A stretch of 64,000 nucleotides of DNA, taken from the NCBI RefSeq assembly GCF_020216025.1, contig NZ_JAIWNC010000004.1, forward strand, positions 62,001 through 126,000. The letters are read 5' to 3'. Below the pieces are notes generated by a model. It was not told the DNA's origin and did no database searches. It saw only the letters and a program-made list of their open reading frames with translations. Of the stretch, positions 41,586-50,169 are shown one piece after another (within the stretch, counting starts at the first letter, position 1; the number at the start of each line of letters is the position of its first letter). This stretch comes from Jidongwangia harbinensis. GTDB taxonomy: Bacteria > Actinomycetota > Actinomycetes > Mycobacteriales > Micromonosporaceae. Position numbers and translations under genes: made by a program.

Positions 41586-42542
41586 ATGCCCGGAACACCG
41601 CCGACCCGCTTCGTGTACCTCGGGCCCGAGGGCACGTTCACCGAGCAGGCCCTGCGCACCATCTCCGCGGCCGAGCACGGCATCCGTACGCCCGCCCGCA
41701 GCGTCCCCGAGGCGCTCGAGGCGGTCCGTACCGGAGACGCCGACGCCGCGCTGGTGCCGTTGGAGAACTCGGTCGGCGGCGCCGTCCCGGTGACGCTGGA
41801 CGAGCTGGCCACCGGAAGCCCGCTGGTGATCACCCGCGAGGTGGTGCTGCCGGTGGAGTTCCAGCTGGCCGCGGCGCGACTCATCCCGCTCGCCCAGCTG
41901 CGTACGGTGGCGGCGCATCCGCAGGCGTCCGCGCAGTGCCGCAACTGGCTGCTGGCGAACATGCCGGACGCGGTGGTGGTGGACGTGTTGTCCAACGCGA
42001 CCGCCGCGATCAGCGCCGCGAGCGGCGAGTGCGATGCGGCGATCTGCGCGCCGATCGGCGTACCCCGCAATGGTCTGACCGTGCTCGCCGACAAGATCGC
42101 GGATCGCGCCGACGCGGTGACCCGCTTCGCGTTGCTGTCCCGGCCGGCGCCGCCGGCCGCGCCGACCGGCGACGACGTGACCTCGCTGGCGGTGTCGATC
42201 CGCCACGACCAGGTCGGTGCACTGCTCGCGGTGCTGACCGAGCTGGCGGTACGCGGCATCAACCTGAGCCGGATCGAGTCCCGGCCGACCGGCGAGCAGC
42301 TCGGGACGTACGTGTTCTTCCTGGACTGCACGGGTCACGTCGCCGAGCCCCGGCTGGGCGAGGCGCTGCAGGGGCTGCGCCGGATCTGTGCCGAGGTGCG
42401 CTTCCTGGGCAGTTACGCCCGGCACCGCTGGTCCACGGCGGCCGCCGAGGCCCCGGTGCCGTCCCCACCGGGGCTCTCGAACGCCGACTTCGCCGACTCC
42501 ACGGCCTGGCTGACCCGCATCCGCGCCGGCCACTCCGCCTGA
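41586..42542 (+). CDS. pheA: Prephenate dehydratase
   Basis: 318 residues. Catalytic half (1-185) with YLGPEGTFTEQA, VPLENSVGGAVP and the ADAVTRFAL segment containing the catalytic Thr-Arg-Phe; C-terminal ACT domain with INLSRIESRPTG, the Phe-binding ESRP motif. It converts prephenate to phenylpyruvate for phenylalanine synthesis and is inhibited by Phe through the ACT domain. No chorismate mutase part is fused. The tail after about 285 is Ala/Pro-rich. Confidence 0.96.
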   Translation: MPGTPPTRFVYLGPEGTFTEQALRTISAAEHGIRTPARSVPEALEAVRTGDADAALVPLENSVGGAVPVTLDELATGSPLVITREVVLPVEFQLAAARLIPLAQLRTVAAHPQASAQCRNWLLANMPDAVVVDVLSNATAAISAASGECDAAICAPIGVPRNGLTVLADKIADRADAVTRFALLSRPAPPAAPTGDDVTSLAVSIRHDQVGALLAVLTELAVRGINLSRIESRPTGEQLGTYVFFLDCTGHVAEPRLGEALQGLRRICAEVRFLGSYARHRWSTAAAEAPVPSPPGLSNADFADSTAWLTRIRAGHSA

Positions 42543-42559
42543 CCGCCGCGGAGCGGCGG
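42543..42559. terminator. Short hairpin between convergent pheA and AIM24 genes
   Basis: A seven-bp stem ccgccgc / gcggcgg with GGA loop begins at the pheA stop and ends four bases before the other gene's stop. No T run. It could end both transcripts. Confidence 0.5.
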
Positions 42560-42562
42560 CAC

Positions 42563-43294
42563 TCAGCTGAACAGGTTGCCCAGGACTCCGCCCTGCTGCT
42601 GCTGGCCCTGCGCCACACCGGCCAGCCCGCCCGGGGGTTCCTCGGACGGCTGGACCACGACGAAGCCCTGCCCGGCGAAGCTCATCGTGAACCGCTCGCC
42701 GGTGGTCCGGCCCAGCAGCGTGCCGAGGCCCATCTGCTCGGCCTGGTGGTAGCCGGTCTGCAGGTTCGCCGACCAGCAGATCGCCGCCTGCGGGTCCACG
42801 AACGTGGGCTGGTCGACGCTGAGCACCACCGGGGTGCCCTTGGTGGTCACGGCGATCCGGCCGTACCCGCTGAACACGCAGTTGAACAGGCCGGCGTTGG
42901 ACAGCATGCCGGCGCCCTGGACCATCTTGATGTCGTAGTTGAGGGTGGAGTCGAACGCGAGCACGTTGGCGCCGTTGATGGAGAGCGCGTCGCCCTGCTC
43001 GAGGTCGATGATGTGGATGTCGGCGGCGTTCTCGGCCAGGAACACGTCACCCTGGCCGCTGACCCGCATCAGCGGGACGCCCTCGCCGGTGAGCTTCTGC
43101 TTGAGGAACTTGCCGAGGCCTCCGGAGCCGAGCGCCTCGAACTTGACCTGTCCCTGGTACGCCACCATCGAGCCGACCCGCGCCATGAACTCGCCGTTCA
43201 GCTCGGCCTTGAGCAACTTGGAATTCTGCAGCCGGAGGCCGGGCTGAGCCGACTCCTTCTCGAGGTTGTCGGCCGAGAAAAGTTCGCTGCGCAT
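42563..43294 (-). CDS. AIM24-family protein
   Basis: 243 residues, all-beta fold with no signal. Sequence such as QGQVKFEALGSGGLGKFLKQ, FLAENAADIHIIDLEQGDAL and VFSGYGRIAVTTKG is the AIM24/TIGR00266 barrel family, of unknown biochemical role (yeast Aim24 helps mitochondrial inner-membrane organisation). The last 25 residues are Pro/Gln/Gly-rich. AGGAGGA seven bases upstream supports the ATG. It is convergent with pheA, separated by a short hairpin. Confidence 0.86.
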   Translation of the reverse strand: MRSELFSADNLEKESAQPGLRLQNSKLLKAELNGEFMARVGSMVAYQGQVKFEALGSGGLGKFLKQKLTGEGVPLMRVSGQGDVFLAENAADIHIIDLEQGDALSINGANVLAFDSTLNYDIKMVQGAGMLSNAGLFNCVFSGYGRIAVTTKGTPVVLSVDQPTFVDPQAAICWSANLQTGYHQAEQMGLGTLLGRTTGERFTMSFAGQGFVVVQPSEEPPGGLAGVAQGQQQQGGVLGNLFS

Positions 43295-43351
43295 GAGCGT
43301 GTCCTCCTGTAAGCACTTGGAGTCCCAGAGTAAGGGCTGCTCACAAGGGGG

Positions 43352-43705
43352 TCAGCCCCAGCCCAGCTCGTGCAGGCGGTGATCGTCTATCCCGAAATGG
43401 TGGGCGATTTCGTGGACCACGGTGATCGCCACCTCGTCGATGACGTCGGTCTCGGAGTCGCACACCTTGAGCGTGGGCAGCCGGTAGATGGTGATCCGGT
43501 CGGGCAGCACGCCGGCGTAGTCCCAGCCGCGTTCGGTGAGCGCATAGCCCTCGTACAGGCCGAGGAGATCGTCGCTGCCGTCCGGCGGGCGGTCCTCGAC
43601 CAGGACGACGACGTTGTTCATCACGTTGAGCAGTTCGACCGGGACCTCGTCGAGCGCCTCGCCGACGAGTTCCTCGAAACGCTCACGACTCATCTCGACC
43701 GGCAC
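43352..43705 (-). CDS. Metallopeptidase-like (zincin) family protein
   Basis: 117 residues. VHEIAHHFGIDD carries the HExxH zinc motif near residue 98, with a third ligand region HRLHELG. This is the small MPN/zincin family found in many actinomycetes, of unknown substrate. The GTG at 43705 was chosen because homology starts before the ATG at 43693; neither has a clear ribosome binding site. It follows the OsmC gene on the same strand after a strong hairpin. Confidence 0.82.
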   Translation of the reverse strand: MPVEMSRERFEELVGEALDEVPVELLNVMNNVVVLVEDRPPDGSDDLLGLYEGYALTERGWDYAGVLPDRITIYRLPTLKVCDSETDVIDEVAITVVHEIAHHFGIDDHRLHELGWG

Positions 43706-43717
43706 CCGACCATTGTG

Positions 43718-43745
43718 CTCCGTCGACCCGTGCGGGTCGACGGAG
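43718..43745 (-). terminator. Perfect 13-bp hairpin after the OsmC gene
   Basis: ctccgtcgacccg / cgggtcgacggag with a two-base loop, 13 bp perfect stem, no T tract. It lies between the OsmC stop and the metallopeptidase start, so it may limit readthrough between them. It could alternatively be an operator. Confidence 0.6.
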
Positions 43746-43757
43746 CAGCGTGGAGAA

Positions 43758-44186
43758 TCAGGCGAGCGACGCGCTGAGGCTGATCTGCGCGCCGGGGGAG
43801 AGCAGGCGGGAGATCGGGCAGTTCTCCTTGGCGCCCTCGGCGATCTTCTGGAACGTGCCCTCGTCGATGTTCGGGACGTTACCGACCGTCTCGAGCTCGA
43901 TCCGGGTGACGCCGAAGCCACCGTCGGTCTTGTCGAGGTGCACCTTGGCGGTGGTCTCCACGGACGTGGGGGTGAAGCCGGCGTCGGCCAGACCCTTGGA
44001 GAACGCCATCGAGAAGCAGCCGGCGTGCGCCGCCCCGATCAGCTCCTCGGGGTTGGTGCCTTCGCCCTCCTCGAAGCGCGACTTGAACGAATAGTTCCCC
44101 TGGAGCCCGCCCTTGCCGGTCTTGACCGTGCCGGAACCCTCGGTGAGGTTCCCTTCCCAGCGGGCTGAAGCAGTACGAATTGGCAT
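43758..44186 (-). CDS. OsmC-family organic hydroperoxide reductase
   Basis: 142 residues, the usual OsmC length. The two redox Cys are C57 (GAAHAGCFSMAF) and C123 (ENCPISRLL). It reduces organic hydroperoxides using thiols and is induced by osmotic or peroxide stress in relatives. A longer upstream open frame exists in the same phase but has no homology. On the minus strand TAGTTT ends seven bases before the ATG, giving a leaderless transcript. It is divergent from the hypothetical membrane protein at 44283. Confidence 0.93.
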   Translation of the reverse strand: MPIRTASARWEGNLTEGSGTVKTGKGGLQGNYSFKSRFEEGEGTNPEELIGAAHAGCFSMAFSKGLADAGFTPTSVETTAKVHLDKTDGGFGVTRIELETVGNVPNIDEGTFQKIAEGAKENCPISRLLSPGAQISLSASLA

Positions 44187-44193
44187 ACCACCG

Positions 44194-44199
44194 AAACTA
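44194..44199 (-). promoter_or_regulatory. Probable leaderless -10 for the OsmC gene
   Basis: TAGTTT on the minus strand ends seven bases before the ATG; no ribosome binding site is present. Confidence 0.5.
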
Positions 44200-44282
44200 G
44201 TCCATGGCGCGTGGCCGGTTGGCGGCCCTTGCCCAACCGCACCCGCTGGTCGGCGGGCGCGGGGCAAGACATGATGGATCGC

Positions 44283-45107
44283 ATGGCGTCCGACCTGCAG
44301 CCCACCGGCGACCCACCGACGCCGGCCGAGGCGGTCGTGGAGTTCGGCCCCGACTCCGGTTCCGAGTCCGGCGAGCCCGGGCGGGGCCGACGATGGCACC
44401 TGGCCGGACTGGCCGGCAGCCTGGCCGCGGACCGCCGGGTGGTGCCGCTGGCCGCCGCGGTGGGCGCCGTGGCGCTGTTCGCGTCGCTGGTCTCGGAGTG
44501 GCAGATCACGTCCGTGGACACCACCCCGTTCGGCGGTACGGACGCCGGCAACCGCCAGGTCGCCGCCTCGATCGCCGACCTCGGCGCGCTCGGCGCCGGT
44601 TACCTGGCCGGGCTGTTCGTGCTGGCCGGTGCGGTGGTGCTGCTGCTGTTCGGCCCGGCCGCCCCGCGCCCGTACGCCCGGCTGATCGGACTCACCGCCG
44701 GCGGGGTCCTGCTCGCCGTGGTCGCCGCCATGGCCTCCGACCTGGACGAGGTGAGCCGTTCCATCGCCCGCGTCTATCTGATCGATCTGGACGCCGAGGA
44801 CGTGGTGCTGCGGTACGGGCGGGGCCTGTGGTGTGCGGTGTTCGGGGTGGCCGCCACGGTGCTCGCGCTGTATCTGGCGGGCCGGCATCTGGCCGTGGCG
44901 GCACCGGACGCGACGGCGGACGCGACGGTGCCCGAGCCGGAGGCGGTGTGGTCCTGGCGGCGCCCGCGTACCGCCACGGAGGAGGAACCGCCGGTGGATG
45001 AGCCGTTCGACCTGACCGTGTCGCCGGTGACGCCGTTCATGTCGCTGTCCGACGACCGCGACAAGGCCACCGAACGGGACAAACCCAGCGGAGGTATATC
45101 GGGATGA
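44283..45107 (+). CDS. Hypothetical four-helix membrane protein
   Basis: 274 residues; I do not recognise the family. After an acidic, Pro-rich N-terminus (1-45) come four transmembrane helices (about 52-70, 95-120, 128-146 and 165-185). The C-terminal 75 residues are acidic and contain [12 protein letters not shown]. The ATG at 44283 is preceded by CATGAT seven bases upstream; in-frame ATG codons at 44271 and 44274 are alternatives. It ends 34 bases before serS and could share its transcript. Confidence 0.7.
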   Translation: MASDLQPTGDPPTPAEAVVEFGPDSGSESGEPGRGRRWHLAGLAGSLAADRRVVPLAAAVGAVALFASLVSEWQITSVDTTPFGGTDAGNRQVAASIADLGALGAGYLAGLFVLAGAVVLLLFGPAAPRPYARLIGLTAGGVLLAVVAAMASDLDEVSRSIARVYLIDLDAEDVVLRYGRGLWCAVFGVAATVLALYLAGRHLAVAAPDATADATVPEPEAVWSWRRPRTATEEEPPVDEPFDLTVSPVTPFMSLSDDRDKATERDKPSGGISG

Positions 45108-45127
45108 ACGACCGGCCGGTCCGCCGG

Positions 45128-45133
45128 TAGGCT
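45128..45133 (+). promoter_or_regulatory. Probable leaderless -10 for serS
   Basis: TAGGCT lies eight bases before GTG at 45142. No ribosome binding site is seen, so a leaderless start is likely. Confidence 0.45.
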
Positions 45134-45141
45134 CGACAATC

Positions 45142-46401
45142 GTGATTGACCTGCGCCTGCTCCGCGAGGACCCCGACCTGATCCGTGCCAGCCAGCGACT
45201 GCGTGGCGAGTCCACGTCGGTCGTGGACGAGCTGCTGCGCGCCGACGAGGAACGGCGGGCGGTCACGCAGCGGTTCGAGTCCGTGCGCGCCGAGCAGAAG
45301 TCGCTGGGCAAGCAGGTGGCCAGGGCCTCCGGCGACGAGCGGGCCGCGCTGCTGGCCCGTACCAAGGAGCTCGCCGTCGAGGTGAAGGCGGCCGAGGCGG
45401 CCGCCACCGAGGCCGACCAGGCACTGCGCCGGGCGCAGTTGGCCGTGCCCAACGTGGTCGAGGACGGCGTCCCGCCGGGCGGCGAGGACGATTTCGTGGT
45501 GCTGCGCGAGGTCGGCGACGTGCCGGACCTCCCGCAGCCGAAGGACCACCTGGAGCTGGGCGAGGCGCTGGGCGCGATCGACACCGAGCGCGGCGCGAAG
45601 GTGTCGGGTTCGCGGTTCTACTTCCTCACCGGCGTGGGCGCGCTGCTCCAGCTGGGCCTGCTGCAGATCGCGATCCAGCAGGCGGTCGAGCACGGCTTCA
45701 CGCCGTCGATCACGCCGTCGCTGGTCCGCCCGGAGGCGATGGAGGGCACCGGTTTCCTCGGTGCGCACGCCGGCGAGGTCTACCGGCTCGAGGCCGACGA
45801 CCTCTACCTCGTGGGTACGTCGGAGGTGCCGCTGGCGGCGTACCACTCGAACGAGATCCTGGAACTCGACGGGCCGCGCCGCTACGCCGGCTGGTCGTCC
45901 TGTTACCGGCGGGAGGCCGGCTCGCACGGCAAGGACGTCCGCGGCATCCTGCGTGTGCACCAGTTCGACAAGGTGGAGATGTTCTCGTTCTGCCGGCCGG
46001 AGGACGCGCAGGCCGAGCACCTGCGCCTGCTCGCCATGGAGGAGGAGATGCTGGCCAAGGTCGAGGTGCCCTACCGGGTGATCGACGTGGCGGCCGGCGA
46101 CCTGGGCTCGAGCGCGACCCGCAAGTACGACTGCGAGGCGTGGGTGCCGTCGCAGCAGCGGTACCGCGAGGTGACGTCGACGTCGAACTGCACCACGTTC
46201 CAGGCCCGGCGCCTGAACATCCGGTACCGCGACGCCGACGGCCGGCCGCAGGCGGCGGCGACGCTGAACGGCACGCTGGCCACCACCCGGTGGCTGATCC
46301 CGATCCTGGAGAACCACCAGCAGCCGGACGGTTCGGTGCGGGTGCCGAAGGCGCTCCAGCCGTACCTGGGCGGCCGGGACATTCTCGAACCCGTCAGGTA
46401 A
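45142..46401 (+). CDS. serS: Seryl-tRNA synthetase
   Basis: 419 residues. The N-terminal coiled-coil arm (1-110, [12 protein letters not shown]... with Lys/Ala heptads) contacts the long variable arm of tRNA(Ser). The class II core has motif 2 around [22 protein letters not shown] and motif 3 as [18 protein letters not shown], the actinobacterial variant. A terminator (46412-46456) follows. The same order pheA - serS - HAD occurs near the centre of Streptomyces chromosomes, from memory. Confidence 0.97.
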   Translation: MIDLRLLREDPDLIRASQRLRGESTSVVDELLRADEERRAVTQRFESVRAEQKSLGKQVARASGDERAALLARTKELAVEVKAAEAAATEADQALRRAQLAVPNVVEDGVPPGGEDDFVVLREVGDVPDLPQPKDHLELGEALGAIDTERGAKVSGSRFYFLTGVGALLQLGLLQIAIQQAVEHGFTPSITPSLVRPEAMEGTGFLGAHAGEVYRLEADDLYLVGTSEVPLAAYHSNEILELDGPRRYAGWSSCYRREAGSHGKDVRGILRVHQFDKVEMFSFCRPEDAQAEHLRLLAMEEEMLAKVEVPYRVIDVAAGDLGSSATRKYDCEAWVPSQQRYREVTSTSNCTTFQARRLNIRYRDADGRPQAAATLNGTLATTRWLIPILENHQQPDGSVRVPKALQPYLGGRDILEPVR

Positions 46402-46411
46402 CCGAAACTCA

Positions 46412-46456
46412 ACCGGCCCGCTACCTAAAGCCATAGCCGCAGGTAGCCGGGCCGGT
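46412..46456 (+). terminator. Terminator after serS
   Basis: A 15-bp stem with one bulged base (accggcccgctacct / aggtagccgggccggt), 14-base loop, then gtaacgttttcctt with a run of four T. It begins 11 bases after the serS stop. Confidence 0.75.
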
Positions 46457-46509
46457 GTAACGTTTTCCTTCCGCCCTTCGGCGGGGGTACCCCACACGCG
46501 GAGGTACCC

Positions 46510-47322
46510 ATGACCCGACCCGGTCTGCCGAAGCTCATCGCCACCGACCTCGACGGCACCCTGGTGCGCAGTGACGACACCGTGTCCGCGTACACCCATG
46601 CGGTGCTGGACCGGGTCCGCGCGGCCGGCATCCGCATCGTCGGCGCCACCGGCCGCGGACCGCGGCTCACCGAACTCACCCGCAACGACATCCGGGTGGC
46701 CGACTTCCTCGTGCTGGCCCAGGGCGGCTGGGTCATCGACCAGGCCGACCCGGTGCCGCTGCGGACCGAGCGGCTGTCCGGCGCGGCGCTGGCCCAGGTG
46801 CTGACCGCGCTGGAGGCCGAGGTCGGCCCGCTGTCCGTCATGGTCGAGGCGCTGGAGCACGACGACGCGCCGCTGTGGGGCGACTACGACCCGACCTGGC
46901 GGTACCCGGTGGTGCTGGAGCCGCGGACCCGGGCCGAGTGTGTGTCCGCCGACGTGATCAAGGCGTTCGCCCGGGCGGCCGGCACCGACGTCGACGACCT
47001 GCTCGCGGCGGCCGAGCGGATCATCCCGCCGCACGTGGCATCGGTCACTCAGGCGGGCCTGAACTACATCGAGATCTGCCCTCCGCACGTCGACAAGGGC
47101 ACCGGCCTGGCCGTGGTCGCGCAGGCCGTCGGGGTCGACCCCGCGGACGTGCTGGTATTCGGGGACATGCCGAACGACCTGCCGATGTTCGCCTGGGCCG
47201 GGTGGAGCCGGGTGGCCGTGGCCAACGCGCACCCGCTGGTCCACGCGGCCGCCGACGAGGTCACCACGACCAACGACGAGGACGGGGTGGCGGTCTATCT
47301 GGACCAGTTACTGTCGAGGTGA
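46510..47322 (+). CDS. HAD-family (Cof-type) phosphatase 1
   Basis: 270 residues, HAD IIB subfamily. Motif I DLDGTLVRSD with nucleophile Asp, motif II as GATGR, motif III Lys with DKGTGLAVVAQ, and motif IV FGDMPNDLPMF. Cof-type enzymes dephosphorylate sugar phosphates, nucleotides or cofactors; the substrate is not predictable. GGAGG seven bases upstream supports the ATG. It overlaps the next paralogue by one base. Confidence 0.93.
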   Translation: MTRPGLPKLIATDLDGTLVRSDDTVSAYTHAVLDRVRAAGIRIVGATGRGPRLTELTRNDIRVADFLVLAQGGWVIDQADPVPLRTERLSGAALAQVLTALEAEVGPLSVMVEALEHDDAPLWGDYDPTWRYPVVLEPRTRAECVSADVIKAFARAAGTDVDDLLAAAERIIPPHVASVTQAGLNYIEICPPHVDKGTGLAVVAQAVGVDPADVLVFGDMPNDLPMFAWAGWSRVAVANAHPLVHAAADEVTTTNDEDGVAVYLDQLLSR

Positions 47323-48131
47323 TGTCATCGCCCTTCCGCCTCGTCGCCTCGGACATCGACGGCACCCTGATCCGTACCGACGGCACGCTCAGCCCGCGCA
47401 CCTCCGACGTGCTGGACCGGCTGTACCACCGCGGCGTACCCACCGTGCTGGTGACCGGCCGGCCGGTGCGCTGGCTACGCCAGCTCTACGACCAGATGGC
47501 CGAACCGCTGCCGGCGGTGTGCGCCAACGGCGCGGTGGTCTACGACCCGGACACCGACGAGGTGCTGCGGGCCGCGCCGCTCGACGTCGACCTGCTGCTC
47601 GACGTGACGAAGAAGCTGCGCGAGGCGGTGCCGGACATCGCGCTGGCGGTCGAGGTCGAGGACGGCCGGTCCTTCTGGTACGAGGAGGCCTGGCCGATGC
47701 GCTGGGACGGTGAACACCAGTCGGTACGGGTGCTCACCACGCCCGAGGACCTCACCTCGGCACCCGCGGTGAAGCTGCTCGCCCGTTCCGCCACGCATCC
47801 CCCGGACGACTTCTTCGCCCTGGTCAGCCGGACGCTCGGCGACGTCGCCGAGGCCACCCACTCGTCGTCGTCGGCGCTGGTGGAGATCTCCGCGGCCGGC
47901 GTCACCAAGGCGGCCGGACTGGCCTGGCTCTGCGAGCGGGAGGGTCTCACCGCCGAGGACGTGGTGGCCTTCGGCGACATGCCGAACGACGTGCCGCTGC
48001 TCAGCTGGGCCGGCCGCTCGGTGGCGATGGGCAACGCCCACCCCGCCGTCCGGGAGGTCGCCGACGAGGTGACGTCGACGAACGACGAGGACGGCGTGGC
48101 GGCGTACCTGGAACGGCTTTTCGATCTATAG
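47322..48131 (+). CDS. HAD-family (Cof-type) phosphatase 2
   Basis: 269 residues, a tandem paralogue of the preceding gene with the same motif order: SDIDGTLIRTDG, VTGRPVRW, TKAAGLAWL and FGDMPNDVPLLSWAG. Similarity is highest at the C-terminal GNAHPAVREVADEVT region. The cap domain differs, which suggests a different substrate. It begins in a TGATG overlap (a GTG one codon earlier is possible). Its stop overlaps the end of the convergent bpa gene by six bases. Confidence 0.93.
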   Translation: MSSPFRLVASDIDGTLIRTDGTLSPRTSDVLDRLYHRGVPTVLVTGRPVRWLRQLYDQMAEPLPAVCANGAVVYDPDTDEVLRAAPLDVDLLLDVTKKLREAVPDIALAVEVEDGRSFWYEEAWPMRWDGEHQSVRVLTTPEDLTSAPAVKLLARSATHPPDDFFALVSRTLGDVAEATHSSSSALVEISAAGVTKAAGLAWLCEREGLTAEDVVAFGDMPNDVPLLSWAGRSVAMGNAHPAVREVADEVTSTNDEDGVAAYLERLFDL

Positions 48132-48701
48132 GTACTGACCGGTGCGGCCGTCGGGGCCGCCCGGGGCGGCGCCGGGCATGCCGGGGATCAGGCCGTTCGG
48201 TCCCACCGGGAGCGCCGGCCGGCCGGCACCGCCGCCACGCATCTGTTCGAGCTGGAGCCGGGCCGCCATCTGCTGGGCGACCAGCGCGGCCTGGATCCCG
48301 TGGAACAGGCCCTCCAGCCATCCGACCAGCTGCGCCTGGGCGATCCGCAGTTCCGCCTCGCTGGGCGGGGTCTCCCCCTCGAACGGCAGCGAGAGCCGCT
48401 CCAGCTCGTCGCGCAGCTCCGGGGCGAGCCCGTCCTCGAGTTCGGTGATCGAGCGCTGGTGGATCTCGCGCAGGCGGGTGCGGCTCGCCTCGTCCAGCGG
48501 CGCCGCGCGCACCTCCTCCAGCAGCTGTTTGATCATGCTGCCGATCCGCATGACCTTCGCGGGCTGCTCGATCAGGTTGCCCGGTTCCTCCGGCTTGAGA
48601 CTGCCGTCGGATTCGACCGTGCCCATGGGCCGGCCGTCCGGGCCCACGACGATGACGGAACCGTCGTCGTTCTTCTCTGCGCTGTGGGTGTCGTCGGTCA
48701 T
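48126..48701 (-). CDS. bpa: Bacterial proteasome activator Bpa/PafE
   Basis: 191 residues. Conserved core VEQPAKV-like segment (IEQPAKVMRIGSMIKQLLEE), AELRIAQAQLVGWLEGLFHG and AARLQLEQMRGG forms a four-helix bundle that assembles as a dodecameric ring. The C-terminal GQYL inserts into the 20S proteasome alpha ring and opens its gate, allowing ATP-independent breakdown of unfolded proteins. The ATG at 48701 follows GGGAAG by nine bases; an upstream ATG at 48710 is also in frame. No proteasome gene is in the window. Confidence 0.95.
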   Translation of the reverse strand: MTDDTHSAEKNDDGSVIVVGPDGRPMGTVESDGSLKPEEPGNLIEQPAKVMRIGSMIKQLLEEVRAAPLDEASRTRLREIHQRSITELEDGLAPELRDELERLSLPFEGETPPSEAELRIAQAQLVGWLEGLFHGIQAALVAQQMAARLQLEQMRGGGAGRPALPVGPNGLIPGMPGAAPGGPDGRTGQYL

Positions 48702-48735
48702 GCGATCCATCTTCCCGCACCGCGACGAGCGGCGG

Positions 48736-49563
48736 TCAGGGGCGTAGCTCGGCCACCGCGCACTTGACGCTGCCGCCGCCGCGCTTCAGCTCGGAAAGTT
48801 CCACCGGGACCGGGACATAACCCGCGGCCCGGACCTTCTCCGCCATGCCGGTGGCCTCGTGGTTGAGCACGATGTGGCGGCCGTCACCGACCAGGTTCAG
48901 CCCGAACGCCTCGGCGTCGGTGCGGTCGGCCCGGACCGCGTCCGGGAAGAGCTGGGCGAGGATCCGCTGCGACGACGCGGAGAAGGCATCGGGGTAGTAG
49001 GCGATGTGCCGGTCGTCGAGCGCGGCGAGCGCGGTGTCCAGGTGGTAGAACGCCGGGTCGACCAGGTGCAGCGAGACCACCGGGCGGCCCAGCACCTCCT
49101 GCGCCTCGGTGTGGGCGGCCGGCTGGGTGCGGAAGCCGTGGCCGGCCAGGATCAGCCCGCCGTACGCGCCGGGCAGGTAGGCGAAGTCGCCCTCGCCCTC
49201 GTTGACGTGGGCCGGCGCCACGAACCGCCACGGGCCGGCCGCGTAGAACGACCGGTGGTGCGCGGCCTCCGCGGCGCGCTGCGGGTGGCGGAACCGGGCG
49301 CCGTACGCGGTGCCGTCCACCGAGAACGCGCCGTTCGCGGCGTAGACCATGTCCGGCAGGCCGGGCTCCGCCGGAAGCTCGTGCACCGTGTGACCGAGGT
49401 CGATGAGCGTGTCCCGGAGCAGTTGCCACTGCTTGAGCGCCAGCGCGGCGTCGACCGGCACGGTGGTGTCCATCCAGGGGTTGATGGCGTACTCCACCGC
49501 GAAGTGCCGCGGCGGGCACATGAGATATGTCCGGGTTCGCGGCATCCGCTCCGTCTGGCTCAT
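48736..49563 (-). CDS. Dimethylargininase-like amidinohydrolase (DDAH family)
   Basis: 275 residues, pentein fold. VYAANGAF, FRHPQR, EGEGDFAYLPG, HLVDPAFYHLDT (catalytic His) and GGGSVKCAVAEL with Cys at about 268 match the DDAH/arginine-type hydrolase group. In actinomycetes this protein often neighbours ornithine aminotransferase and an Lrp-type regulator and probably processes arginine or a methylated arginine; direct evidence for the substrate is lacking. On the minus strand TATCGT ends seven bases before the ATG. It is divergent from the Lrp/AsnC gene. Confidence 0.88.
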   Translation of the reverse strand: MSQTERMPRTRTYLMCPPRHFAVEYAINPWMDTTVPVDAALALKQWQLLRDTLIDLGHTVHELPAEPGLPDMVYAANGAFSVDGTAYGARFRHPQRAAEAAHHRSFYAAGPWRFVAPAHVNEGEGDFAYLPGAYGGLILAGHGFRTQPAAHTEAQEVLGRPVVSLHLVDPAFYHLDTALAALDDRHIAYYPDAFSASSQRILAQLFPDAVRADRTDAEAFGLNLVGDGRHIVLNHEATGMAEKVRAAGYVPVPVELSELKRGGGSVKCAVAELRP

Positions 49564-49570
49564 GAGGTAA

Positions 49571-49576
49571 ACGATA
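49571..49576 (-). promoter_or_regulatory. Probable leaderless -10 for the DDAH-like gene
   Basis: TATCGT on the minus strand ends seven bases before the ATG, in the 74-base region shared with the Lrp/AsnC gene. Confidence 0.5.
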
Positions 49577-49637
49577 GGTAGGGTGGAGACGTTTGAAACA
49601 GCCGTCGACCTTGCGCCGAATAGGTGATTCGTTGCAG

Positions 49638-50090
49638 ATGGATGCCGTTGACCAGCGAATCATTGCGTCACTGGTCGCCGATGCCCGCGCGTCGTACGCC
49701 GAGATCGGCGCCAAGGTCTCGCTGTCCGCGCCGGCCGTCAAGCGGCGGGTCGACCGGCTGCGGTCCAGCGGGGTCATCAAGGGATTCACCACCGTCATCG
49801 ACCCGGCCGCGGTCGGCTGGACCACCGAGGCCTTCGTCGAGCTGTTCTGCACCGGGCGCACCACCCCCGCCCAGATCACCGTGGCGACCCGGCGGCATCC
49901 CGAGGTGGTCGGCGCGTACACCGTCTCCGGCCAGGCGGATGCGCTGGTGCACCTGCGGGCGGCCGACATCGGTCACCTGGAGCAGGCGCTCGAACGCCTC
50001 CGCGCCGAACCGTTCGTGACCAGCACCCGCAGCATGGTGGTGCTGTCCCGGCTGGTGGAGACGCCGACCCCGGTGCCCGCCCCGGACTGA
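49638..50090 (+). CDS. Lrp/AsnC-family transcriptional regulator
   Basis: 150 residues from the ATG. N-terminal winged helix with AEIGAKVSLSAPAVKRRVDRL (recognition helix) and C-terminal RAM ligand domain (about 62-145). The start is uncertain: TTG at 49593 or 49632 are in frame, and the ATG lacks a ribosome binding site. Lrp-type proteins are usually divergent from and control the enzyme gene next to them, so the DDAH-like gene is the expected target with an amino acid such as arginine as ligand. Confidence 0.9.
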   Translation: MDAVDQRIIASLVADARASYAEIGAKVSLSAPAVKRRVDRLRSSGVIKGFTTVIDPAAVGWTTEAFVELFCTGRTTPAQITVATRRHPEVVGAYTVSGQADALVHLRAADIGHLEQALERLRAEPFVTSTRSMVVLSRLVETPTPVPAPD

Positions 50091-50169
50091 CCCCGCCGTC
50101 CCGCGCGTCGCGTCCGGCGAACCCGGCAGGCCCGGGAACCGGAACGCCACCGGCCGCGTCCTACCCCGC

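Noticed and set aside
43758..45584. 608-residue frame that ends with OsmC
   Set aside because: Only the last 142 residues show OsmC similarity; the rest is antisense to a membrane-protein gene and serS. It is an open frame, not a fusion protein.
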